Virus record (IMG/VR): IMGVR_UViG_3300043411_000392 | Coordinates: 1-25,819 of that record | Strand: one strand, 5' to 3' | DNA: 25,819 nt | Source: a virus | In this document: in pieces, positions 12,946-19,963 of the stretch | Layout of the letters: each line of letters opens with the position of its first letter | Position numbering within the stretch: position 1 is the first letter of the stretch | The notes under the pieces: generated by a model | Database searches by the model: none | The model's input: the letters and a program-made list of their open reading frames with translations, nothing else | What the model was told of the DNA's origin: nothing | Translations under genes and position numbers: made by a program

Positions 12946-13415
12946 ACTCCCCCCTCACCTACAAGCGTCCGACCGAGGAGACGAAACCTATGCGCGTGAT
13001 CTTCGATCTCGATGGCACCCTGTCCAATGCCGAGCATCGCGTCCATTACCTGACGGGCGAGATCAAGGACTGGCGCGCGTTTTATGCCGAGTGCGCGGGC
13101 GATCAGCCGATTAGGCCAATCATGGATGTGCTGACAGCGCTGGGCCTCATGGGTGCGGAAATCCATATCTGGACGGGCCGCTCCGCTGAAGTCGAGGCCG
13201 AGACCGTGGCGTGGCTCGAAGCGAACGATTTGGACGACATCGCCCTGAAGATGCGTCCGGTTGGCGATCACAGCCCGGACACTGAGCTGAAGGCCAAGTG
13301 GCTGGCGGAGTGCGGCTGGACGCCTGATCTGGTGTTCGAGGATCGCGCCTCGGTGGTCGAGATGTGGCGCTCTCACGGCATTATATGCGCCCAAGTCGCG
13401 CCGGGCAATTTCTGA
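12942..13415 (+). CDS. PNKP-type HAD phosphatase
   Basis: The start is the ATG at 12942 in an ATGA overlap. The 157-residue product is a HAD hydrolase: FDLDGT (nucleophile Asp22, acid Asp24), WTGR at 77-80, conserved lysines near 117-119 and FEDR at 132-135. The C-terminal pattern VVEMWRSHGI followed by QVAPGNF closely resembles the phosphatase half of T4 polynucleotide kinase-phosphatase. It lacks any kinase domain. The likely reaction is removal of 3'-phosphates from nucleic acid ends or nucleotides, which would make ends usable for ligation or polymerisation during recombination. Confidence 0.82.
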   Translation: MNSPLTYKRPTEETKPMRVIFDLDGTLSNAEHRVHYLTGEIKDWRAFYAECAGDQPIRPIMDVLTALGLMGAEIHIWTGRSAEVEAETVAWLEANDLDDIALKMRPVGDHSPDTELKAKWLAECGWTPDLVFEDRASVVEMWRSHGIICAQVAPGNF

Positions 13416-13477
13416 TGAGCAAAGCCGAACAGCAACCCAACGCGGCACGTCCGCACAACCAGGAGAAGACCGAATGA
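13415..13477 (+). CDS. Possible 20-residue micro-ORF
   Basis: An ATG at 13415 shares a base with the previous stop (TGATG), and its stop overlaps the next ATG (ATGA). It encodes MSKAEQQPNAARPHNQEKTE, which is hydrophilic. The AGGAGAAG within it is the ribosome-binding site for the following gene, so its main effect may be to couple translation. Confidence 0.35.
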   Translation: MSKAEQQPNAARPHNQEKTE

Positions 13478-13809
13478 GAAGCATATCGAGCATGACCGCT
13501 GAAATCCGTTCGCAGACGGAGGAGGTTTGGAGCGGCGTGCATCGCGTCCGCAATGCCAACCGTCGCATGACTGGCTCAACCGGTGAGCAGCCGACGCCAA
13601 TCAACGTGGTGAAGGGCAGCAACGTCGACAAGATCGATCGCGAGCTTTCCATGCTCGAGGAGTTGAGCATGGCGATTGAGCATCTCAACAGCGCCACGGC
13701 TGAACTGCGCGACGAACTCGCCTGTATGGAAGGCTACACGGAAACGGCGTCGACGCTTGGGATGGTTGAAAAGGGCTTTGCCACGCAAGGACTCGTGGGC
13801 CGCAACTGA
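13474..13809 (+). CDS. Hypothetical coiled-coil protein
   Basis: The 111-residue product starts in an ATGA overlap, with AGGAGAAG six bases upstream. Residues 52-85 (DKIDRELSMLEELSMAIEHL and following) have the heptad spacing of a coiled coil. The N-terminal 40 residues are Arg/Thr-rich and probably disordered. No family is recognised. Confidence 0.6.
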   Translation: MRSISSMTAEIRSQTEEVWSGVHRVRNANRRMTGSTGEQPTPINVVKGSNVDKIDRELSMLEELSMAIEHLNSATAELRDELACMEGYTETASTLGMVEKGFATQGLVGRN

Positions 13810-13840
13810 CCGGCAAACATGGCGGCATGGGGAACCCCTC

Positions 13841-13918
13841 ATGTTGCCACTGCATCGACGGCGCGACGAGAATCCAGAACTGGTCGCAGCCATGCGGGAA
13901 CTGGCTAAGGCCGCGTAA
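13841..13918 (+). CDS. Possible 25-residue micro-ORF
   Basis: An ATG at 13841 opens a 25-codon frame whose sequence (LHRRRDENPELVAAMRELAK near its end) looks like a real amphipathic helix. No clear Shine-Dalgarno is present and there is no overlap with neighbours, so support is weak. The surrounding 150 bases otherwise hold no gene. Confidence 0.35.
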   Translation: MLPLHRRRDENPELVAAMRELAKAA

Positions 13919-13961
13919 ATAAACGGTTATTTCCTCACGGGGCAAAGGCGAAGGCGGCAAC

Positions 13962-14474
13962 ATGGGCAAGCACATCTCGCATAGACTGATACCCGACCCC
14001 TCAATGTCGGATGCCGAGTATTTCGAGCAGCGCCGAACCAAGTCCGGCCCGAACGTCGGCAAGGTGATGGTGGCCGTCAACCTCAACGAGATGATCGGTG
14101 GCCTGGCCCGCATCGACAGCCGCACTGAGATCCACGTCGAAGCCGCCATGCGCTATCGCAACCTGTTCGATCGCGCCCAGATCGGCGGGGCCAAGGCGCT
14201 CGACTATGCCGCGGTCAAGGTCGACACGTCCGGCCCGTCCGAACTGGCGGTGTTTGAGGTTGGCGCGGACGCGCGCTCGAGCTACAGCGCCGCCATGCGC
14301 CATCTTGGCATGCTCCGCTCCAGCCTTGTCGAGCGCATCGTGTGCCATGACCAGTCCCTCGGTGCTGTTGCCGGCCGATCCGGGGCAGCTAGAGCGCGAG
14401 TCCGGAACGATCTGTTTACCGCCCTCGATGACTTGGCGGTGTATTTCAAGCTCACTCGTCGCAAGGCCGCTTGA
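13962..14474 (+). CDS. DUF6456-like protein, last gene of the rightward early operon
   Basis: The 170-residue product resembles DUF6456-type proteins in its C-terminal two-thirds (ALDYAAVKVDTSG, about 74-86, and a helical end with RIVCHDQSLGAVAG). These occur in phages and chromosomes of Alphaproteobacteria with unknown function. The position, just before an intrinsic terminator and the late genes, is where late-transcription antiterminators such as Q sit. A role in late gene control is inference from position only. The ATG at 13962 is preceded by a purine-rich GGCAAAGGCGAAGG stretch. Confidence 0.6.
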   Translation: MGKHISHRLIPDPSMSDAEYFEQRRTKSGPNVGKVMVAVNLNEMIGGLARIDSRTEIHVEAAMRYRNLFDRAQIGGAKALDYAAVKVDTSGPSELAVFEVGADARSSYSAAMRHLGMLRSSLVERIVCHDQSLGAVAGRSGAARARVRNDLFTALDDLAVYFKLTRRKAA

Positions 14475-14522
14475 CGCCGCAGGCCAAATCAGGGCAGATT
14501 TTGATAAGTTGCAGAATTTGTG

Positions 14523-14561
14523 AAAGGCCGCAGGCGAAAGCCCAGCGGCCTTTGTCGTTTT
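14523..14561 (+). terminator. Strong intrinsic terminator ending the early operon
   Basis: A nine-base perfect stem AAAGGCCGC (14523-14531) with GCGGCCTTT (14545-14553) encloses a GGC-GAAA-GCC tetraloop hairpin and is followed by GTCGTTTT (14554-14561). It separates early from late genes, so late expression needs read-through or its own promoter. Confidence 0.85.
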
Positions 14562-14783
14562 GGAGCAGCTATGCCGGTCTCAATCGCGGTGAGACCGCGA
14601 AACACTCAACCAAAATCTCCTACTCAGCCGCCTATGGTCTATTTTATCCGACTAGGCGACAGCCCAGTGGTCAAGAAGCGGGCCAACCCGAGAGGGAGCC
14701 AAGCGAGGCTGTATCCGTATACGCGACCAAGCCATTCCGGCAGTCGCAGGGAGCTAAGTCGCCCAAAGGCTTAGATCAAACCA
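14562..14783 (+). other. Early/late intergenic stretch
   Basis: Together with the terminator, about 309 bases (14475-14783) lack a supported gene. A hairpin CGGTCTCA (14575-14582) with TGAGACCG (14590-14597) and a seven-base loop follows the terminator closely. A TATTTTAT run at 14640-14647 could be a -10 element, but no matching -35 is obvious. Open frames here encode Arg/Ser/Pro-rich sequence and were not accepted. A late promoter or antiterminator target is expected in this interval. Confidence 0.5.
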
Positions 14784-14915
14784 ATGAAATTCTACGTCTA
14801 CCGCATCTTCGGCGGCCTTCTGGGCATCCTCGGCGCGTACATCGCAGCTCATGGCGAGAAGGCGATAGAGACAGCTGTCGTGCCGCATCTCCGACGCTTG
14901 TTGCGAGCGGCGTGA
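14784..14915 (+). CDS. 43-residue single-pass membrane protein before the terminase
   Basis: An ATG at 14784 opens a 43-codon gene whose stop shares a base with the small terminase ATG (TGATG). Residues 4-22 (YVYRIFGGLLGILGAYIAA) form a hydrophobic helix, and the C-terminus is basic (HLRRLLRAA). That gives an N-out or N-in single-pass protein with a positively charged cytoplasmic side. It heads the late operon. It could be a holin-like or other small lysis or superinfection protein; nothing specific can be assigned. Confidence 0.65.
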   Translation: MKFYVYRIFGGLLGILGAYIAAHGEKAIETAVVPHLRRLLRAA

Positions 14916-15388
14916 TGGCAGCGCCGGTAGGTAATCAGTTCTGGCTGCAGCGCAGTTCGCACGGCCGCAACCCAATTTTTGCAGGCCCAGACGAACTGTG
15001 GGAAGCATGCTGCGAGTATTTTGACTGGGTTGAGAAGAACCCGCTCAAGGAAGCGCAGGCCTTCGCGTATCAGGGTGACGTGAAGCTACAGGAGCTTCCG
15101 AAGATGCGAGCCATGACAGTAACGGGGCTCTGTATCTTCCTCGATATTGCCCGGAGCACGTGGGACGCGTGGCGGGAGACCGATGACTTTTCGGGCATCA
15201 CAACGCGGGTAGACGAAATTATCCGCACGCAAAAGTTTGAGGGCGCGTCCGCAGGGCTGCTGAACCCGGGCATCATCGCCCGAGATTTGGGGTTGGCTGA
15301 GAAGTCGGAACAAACCGGACGGCTAGACCACGTCCACGAAATCAGGCGCACCATTGTCCGGCCGCACGCTTCAGATACCAACGGCTGA
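14915..15388 (+). CDS. Small terminase subunit, P22 gp3 type
   Basis: From the ATG at 14915 the product has 157 residues (P22 gp3 has 162) and reads as the gp3 packaging family: GNQFWLQRSSHGRNPIFAGP near the N-terminus, ACCEYFDWVEKNP, MRAMTVTGLCIFLDI, and IIRTQKFEGASAGLLNP then IIARDLGLAEKSE. It recognises the packaging start and hands DNA to the large subunit, implying headful packaging. A longer in-frame start at 14471 was rejected because the extra residues cross the terminator. It overlaps the large subunit by 35 bases. Confidence 0.9.
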   Translation: MAAPVGNQFWLQRSSHGRNPIFAGPDELWEACCEYFDWVEKNPLKEAQAFAYQGDVKLQELPKMRAMTVTGLCIFLDIARSTWDAWRETDDFSGITTRVDEIIRTQKFEGASAGLLNPGIIARDLGLAEKSEQTGRLDHVHEIRRTIVRPHASDTNG

Positions 15389-16661
15389 GGTCTTCCTGCC
15401 GCTGCTTGAGCCAGCGCGCGACAAAGGAGCATGGGGCGGGCGAGGGTCAGGGAAGTCGCATTTCTTTGCCGGCCTGTTGATCGAAGACAGCCTGGCAAAT
15501 AAGGGGCTGCTCAGCGCGTGCATCCGCGAGGTGCAGAAGTCCCTCAAGGATTCAGCCAAGCGCCTCATAGAAGCCAAGCTGGCCGAGCACGGCTTGGGCG
15601 AGGCAGACGGCTTCAAGGTCTTTCGCGAGATCATCGAAACGCCGGGCGACGGCGCAATCATCTTCCAAGGTATGCAGGACCATACCGCGGAGTCGATCAA
15701 GTCGCTCGAGGGTTTTAAGCGGGCATGGGCAGAGGAAGCCCAGACGCTCAGCGCGCGATCGATAGGGTTGCTTCGCCCTACCATTCGCGCCGAAGGCTCG
15801 GAACTGTGGTGGAGCTGGAACCCACGCCGCAAGAATGATCCGGTCGATGTTTCGCTGCGAGGAACCACTAAGCCGACAGGCGCAATCGTGGTCCGGGCCA
15901 ACTGGTCGGACAATCCGTGGTTTCCAAGCGTGCTCGAGCAGGAGCGGCTGGACTGCCTCAGGAACCAGGCAGAGCAATATGACCACATCTGGGAAGGCGG
16001 TTACGCCACCGTGCTAGAGGGTGCCTACTACGCGCAGCCGATAGCCGAGGCGAGGGCGCAGAAGCGCATTGGCAGGGTCTCTGCAGACCCGCTGCTGACG
16101 ATCAAGCTGGTGTGTGACATCGGCGGCACCGGGGCCAAGGCCGACGCCTTCGCAATGGTTGCCGAGCAGTGGGTCGGCCGCGAAATCCGCGTGCTCAATT
16201 ACTACGAGTCGGTGGGGCAGCCGCTTGCGGCTCATCTCAACTGGATGCGCGCCAACGGCTACACGCCCGACAGGGTGCAGATCATCCTGCCGCACGACGG
16301 CAGCTCGCACGACAAGGTCTACGACGTTTCCTACGAGAGCGCGTTCCGCGATGCTGGGTACGACGTTGTCGTGATCCCGAACCAAGGCAAGGGCGCGGCA
16401 ATGCTCAGGGTGGAGAGCGCCAGGCGCCTGTTCCCGAGCATGTGGTTCAACGAAGCGACCACGGCGGCGTTGCTCGATGCGTTGGGCTGGTATCACGAAA
16501 AGCGCGACACAGAGCGCAACATTGGCCTTGGGCCGGAACACGACTGGTCATCGAACGGCGCCGACGCTTTCGGGCTGGGCTGTGTCGCTTACGAAGAACC
16601 GCAAGAGAAGCGCAAGGCGAAGGCACGCTCCTACAGCGGGGCAATGGGCTGGGCAGGGTGA
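15354..16661 (+). CDS. Large terminase subunit (packaging ATPase/nuclease)
   Basis: The 435-residue protein starts at a TTG inside the small-subunit gene; no later start would keep the N-terminal ATPase. Walker A is GGRGSGKS at 28-35 and Walker B AWAEEAQ at 124-130, with the coupling segment at SWNPRRK near 154-160. The C-terminal nuclease domain has candidate metal ligands Asp255 (CDIGG), Asp315 (LPHDGS) and Asp404 (GADAF). This fits Terminase_3-family large subunits. It drives DNA into the prohead and cuts it when the head is full. Confidence 0.93.
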   Translation: MSGRTLQIPTAEVFLPLLEPARDKGAWGGRGSGKSHFFAGLLIEDSLANKGLLSACIREVQKSLKDSAKRLIEAKLAEHGLGEADGFKVFREIIETPGDGAIIFQGMQDHTAESIKSLEGFKRAWAEEAQTLSARSIGLLRPTIRAEGSELWWSWNPRRKNDPVDVSLRGTTKPTGAIVVRANWSDNPWFPSVLEQERLDCLRNQAEQYDHIWEGGYATVLEGAYYAQPIAEARAQKRIGRVSADPLLTIKLVCDIGGTGAKADAFAMVAEQWVGREIRVLNYYESVGQPLAAHLNWMRANGYTPDRVQIILPHDGSSHDKVYDVSYESAFRDAGYDVVVIPNQGKGAAMLRVESARRLFPSMWFNEATTAALLDALGWYHEKRDTERNIGLGPEHDWSSNGADAFGLGCVAYEEPQEKRKAKARSYSGAMGWAG

Positions 16662-16664
16662 TCG

Positions 16665-18716
16665 ATGGCTGACGACGACGATCTCAAGCGCGGCAAGGAC
16701 CTGTTCTCCACAGCAGAGGACGCCGAGTCCGACAACCGCTCTGCCTATGAGGACGACATCCGGTTTGCCCGCCATGAGGAACAGTGGCCGGCTGACATTC
16801 GCAAGCAGCGCGAGCTTGACGGACGGCCCTGCCTGACCATCTCGAAGCTCAACGCGTTCTCTCGCCAGGTCGTCAACGACGCCCGCCAGAACAAGCCATC
16901 GATCAAGGTGCACCCGGCCGACAGTGGCGCCGATCCCGAGACGGCCGACGTGATGAACGGGCTGATCCGCAACATCGAATACACGTCAAACGCTGACGTG
17001 GCCTATGACACGGCTGTCGACTGCGCCGTCAACGGTGGTTGGGGCTATATTCGCGTCGGGCTCGACTACAGCTACCACGACAGCTTTGACATGGATCTCA
17101 GCATCCAGCGCGTTGCCAATCCGCTGTCGGTCTATGGCGACCCCAATTCGACACAGGCCGACTCATCGGACTGGATGAATGCCTTTGTCGTTGACCGGCT
17201 CAGCAAGGACCAGTTCGCCGCAAAATACGGCAAAGACGAAGACGGCAAGCCCACCAAGACTGTCGTTGATTGGGACGACTCGAGCTGGTGGGACGAGGCG
17301 TGGCGCGAAGGCGAAGACGCCATGGTGGCCGAGTGGTGGAACCGCGAGGAGATCGAGGTCAAGGTCGCGCAGTTCCGCAATCTGCAGGACGGCTCCGTCG
17401 TCACCTATGCGACCAGCGACATCGAGAAATCTCCCGATATCCAGGCCTTCATCGAGGCGGGACTGCTCGAGTTCACGCGGGAGCGCACCGGCAAGACGTG
17501 CAAGGTAATTCAGCGCATCATGACTGGCGCCGAAGTGCTCAAGACCAACGATTGGGTGGGCACCTATATTCCGATCATCCCGGTCTATGGGGATGAGTAC
17601 AACATCAAGGGCAAGCGCTATTTCCGCTCGCTGGTCCACTCGGCCAAGGACGCACAGCGGCAGTTCAACTACTGGCGATCGACGGCTACCGAACTGGTCG
17701 CATTGGCGCCGCGCGTGCCGTGGATCGGCCCGGAAGGCACGTTTGATGTCGACCCGAACTGGCAGACGGCAAACCGGATCAGCCATCCCTATCTTGAATA
17801 CAGCAACAAGGCCCAGCCGCCCCAGCGCATCCCGCTCGACAGCGGCCCTGCTGCCGGCGCATTGCAGGAAGCGTTGAACGCCTCCGACGACATGAAGGCG
17901 GTGATCGGGCTCTACGATGCGTCGCTCGGTGCGCGGTCCAACGAGACCAGCGGCAGAGCCATCATGGCCCGCCAGCGTGAAGGCGATGTGTCGACGTTCC
18001 ACTTCATAGACAACATGGCCCGTGCCATTCGCCACACGGGCCGCATTCTGATCGACCTTATCCCGCATGTTTATACTGGCGAGCGTGTGATCCGCGTCAT
18101 GGGCGAGGACGGCAAGCCGTCGAACGTGCCGATTGGTAAGGAATACCCGAAGGTTGACGAAAAGACCGGCCAGCCGATGGCAGGCCCGGACGGCAACCCG
18201 ATCATGGCGATGCACGACTTCAGCGCCGGCAAGTACGACCTTACCGTCACCACCGGCCCGAGCTTCACGACCCGCCGCGAGGAAGCGGCTTATTCGATGA
18301 CCGAAGCACTCAGGGCATTCCCTGCCGGTGCGCCTGTCATCGTGCCGGAACTGGCCAAAAATCTTGATTGGCCAGGCGCCGATAAGATTGCCGAAAAGCT
18401 CGAGGCGCAGATGGGCGGCCAGGTGCCACCCGAAATGCAGAAGATGATTGAGGAAGGCAAGCAGACCATCGCAGCCCAGGGCGAGGAAATCGCCCAGCTG
18501 AAGGGCGACCGCGCGATGGACGAAGCCGCACTGCAGCAGAAGGCCCGCGAGGCCGAGATGCAGGCGATGGCCGACATGCGGATTGCTGAAATCCAGATCG
18601 CATCGGACGAGCGCATTGCTGAGATGAAGATCGCAAGCGAGGCCCGTATTGCCGCCTACAAAGCCAGGCTGCAGGCCGACGCCGCAGCGGCACGTCCGCA
18701 GCCTCAGGCTGCATAG
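16665..18716 (+). CDS. Portal protein, P22 gp1 type
   Basis: The 683-residue protein is the dodecameric portal. Family features are the acidic N-terminus, FARHEEQWPADIRKQRELDG (about 28-47), CLTISKLNAFSRQVVND, and a conserved YVGDE-like region here read as IPIIPVYGDEYNIKGK. The last about 120 residues form a long, repetitive helix (IAEIQIASDERIAEMKIASE), equivalent to the barrel of P22 gp1. P22 gp1 has 725 residues. The gene begins just after the large terminase and ends nine bases before a small gene. Confidence 0.93.
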   Translation: MADDDDLKRGKDLFSTAEDAESDNRSAYEDDIRFARHEEQWPADIRKQRELDGRPCLTISKLNAFSRQVVNDARQNKPSIKVHPADSGADPETADVMNGLIRNIEYTSNADVAYDTAVDCAVNGGWGYIRVGLDYSYHDSFDMDLSIQRVANPLSVYGDPNSTQADSSDWMNAFVVDRLSKDQFAAKYGKDEDGKPTKTVVDWDDSSWWDEAWREGEDAMVAEWWNREEIEVKVAQFRNLQDGSVVTYATSDIEKSPDIQAFIEAGLLEFTRERTGKTCKVIQRIMTGAEVLKTNDWVGTYIPIIPVYGDEYNIKGKRYFRSLVHSAKDAQRQFNYWRSTATELVALAPRVPWIGPEGTFDVDPNWQTANRISHPYLEYSNKAQPPQRIPLDSGPAAGALQEALNASDDMKAVIGLYDASLGARSNETSGRAIMARQREGDVSTFHFIDNMARAIRHTGRILIDLIPHVYTGERVIRVMGEDGKPSNVPIGKEYPKVDEKTGQPMAGPDGNPIMAMHDFSAGKYDLTVTTGPSFTTRREEAAYSMTEALRAFPAGAPVIVPELAKNLDWPGADKIAEKLEAQMGGQVPPEMQKMIEEGKQTIAAQGEEIAQLKGDRAMDEAALQQKAREAEMQAMADMRIAEIQIASDERIAEMKIASEARIAAYKARLQADAAAARPQPQAA

Positions 18717-18725
18717 GAGAACGCC

Positions 18726-18914
18726 ATGCCAAGAGATGAATTGCAGCTCGACGCCAATGGCGCACTGAGCGTGGTCAAGGTCTATGACGAAGGCGAAGTG
18801 CCGGATGTTGAGGACCTGAAACCCGAGCCGTTTGGCGGCAAGGGCGACCACGACGGCAACGGCAAGACGGGCGGGGCCAAGCCTCCTGCCCCTCGCAAGG
18901 GTCGGCGCCAATAG
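18726..18914 (+). CDS. Small hypothetical protein between portal and scaffold
   Basis: An AGGAGAACGCC ribosome-binding site precedes the ATG. The 62-residue product has an acidic first half (VYDEGEVPDVEDLKPEP) and a Gly/Lys/Pro-rich basic end (GNGKTGGAKPPAPRKGRRQ), so it is probably disordered. No family recognised. Position suggests a role in prohead assembly. Confidence 0.65.
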   Translation: MPRDELQLDANGALSVVKVYDEGEVPDVEDLKPEPFGGKGDHDGNGKTGGAKPPAPRKGRRQ

Positions 18915-18966
18915 GCACGGCCTGAATACTGTTTTCTGCACCAACCCATGAAGGAGTGCATCGTCT

Positions 18967-19890
18967 ATGGCCGACGAGAATCTGGCTATTGCCCCGCTGC
19001 CCGGACAGGAGACTGCACCCGAGCCGCAGGCAACGACTGAAGCGACCCCGATTGACGAACCCGAACGCATCCCCGACCCTGAAGAGGTACATCGGGCGCA
19101 GACGGAACAGGCTGCGGCGGTCGAAGACGAGACGATCGAAATCGATTGGGACGACGGGAAGAAATATCGCATCCCCAAGGCCATCGAAGGCGGCATTCTC
19201 AAGAACAAGGACTACACGACCAAGACCCAGGAAGCAGCGGCGCTTCGCAAGCAGCTGGAATCTCGCGAAGTCGAGATCAAACAGCGCCTGCAGGCCACCG
19301 AAGCCGAACTGGACGCCCGCGCAGAACTGCGTTCTGTCTCCGCCGAGCTGGACAAGTATGCCAGCCTGTCGGCCGACGATTGGCAGTACCACGCGGCAAA
19401 CGACCCGCTGGGCACTCAGCAGGCCCGGATCGCACTCGACGCATTGCGAGACCGGAAAGCCGCGCTTGAGGGCACGCTCAGCAAAGTCACCACCGAACGG
19501 ACTGAAAGCGCCCAGGCTGACTTCGCCAAGCGCAAGCAGGAAACGTTCGAGGCGGCTGCAACCATTATCCCAGGCTGGACGCCTGAGACCGCGGACAAGA
19601 CCCTCAGGGGGCTGCTCGAATTTGCACACTCGGAAAACATTCCCGAGCAAGTGCTGATCGAGAATTGGAGCCCCACGATGCTGAAGCTCCTGCACCGCGC
19701 CTATCTCGGCCACAACCTGATGACGAAGCAAGCAACAGCGCCGAAACCTGTCCCGTCAATCGCGCCACAGCCCCTCCAGACTGTGGCCGGCAAATCGTCC
19801 CCCACCACCAGCGCCGATCTCGCCTCCGCCGATATGGAGTCGTACATCGCCGCCCGGAGGAAGGGCGTGGGCGGCAAGCCCCTGCGCTAA
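18967..19890 (+). CDS. Scaffolding protein
   Basis: The 307-residue product lies between portal and coat, has about the length of P22 gp8 (303) and the expected composition: acidic, Pro/Glu-rich N-terminus, then long helical segments rich in Glu/Lys/Ala/Gln (TTKTQEAAALRKQLESREVE, about 80-99, and QRLQATEAELDARAEL) and a C-terminal basic tail (AARRKGVGGKPLR) that would bind coat. The I-E-I-D-W-D-D-G segment (about 58-65) resembles phage scaffold/accessory families. AAGGAG lies 11 bases before the ATG. The call rests on position and composition. Confidence 0.78.
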   Translation: MADENLAIAPLPGQETAPEPQATTEATPIDEPERIPDPEEVHRAQTEQAAAVEDETIEIDWDDGKKYRIPKAIEGGILKNKDYTTKTQEAAALRKQLESREVEIKQRLQATEAELDARAELRSVSAELDKYASLSADDWQYHAANDPLGTQQARIALDALRDRKAALEGTLSKVTTERTESAQADFAKRKQETFEAAATIIPGWTPETADKTLRGLLEFAHSENIPEQVLIENWSPTMLKLLHRAYLGHNLMTKQATAPKPVPSIAPQPLQTVAGKSSPTTSADLASADMESYIAARRKGVGGKPLR

Positions 19891-19905
19891 ACCCAACCTG
19901 CTTTC

Positions 19906-19945
19906 CCGTCGTGATGACGGCAAGGCCCCGTGCCGCTGAGGCGGC
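19906..19945 (+). promoter_or_regulatory. Two stem-loops between scaffold and coat genes
   Basis: CCGTC-GTGAT-GACGG (19906-19920) and GCCGC-TGAG-GCGGC (19932-19945) lie in the 73-base gap. Neither has a T tract, so they are not classical terminators; they could protect or process the coat mRNA. An AAGGA ribosome-binding site follows at 19949-19953, ten bases before the coat ATG. Confidence 0.45.
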
Positions 19946-19963
19946 CAGAAGGACCCTCTCCAA

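Noticed and set aside
14641-14730. Possible tRNA-like segment
   Set aside because: No T-arm GTTC-type loop, no matching acceptor stem and no anticodon arm could be paired.
14471-14914. Upstream in-frame extension of the small terminase
   Set aside because: It crosses an intrinsic terminator and the 43-residue membrane gene; the ATG at 14915 gives the expected family length.
17163-19208. Very long open frame on the minus strand opposite the portal gene
   Set aside because: It is an antisense shadow of the strongly supported portal and following genes; its translation is Arg/His-rich and low in normal domain patterns.
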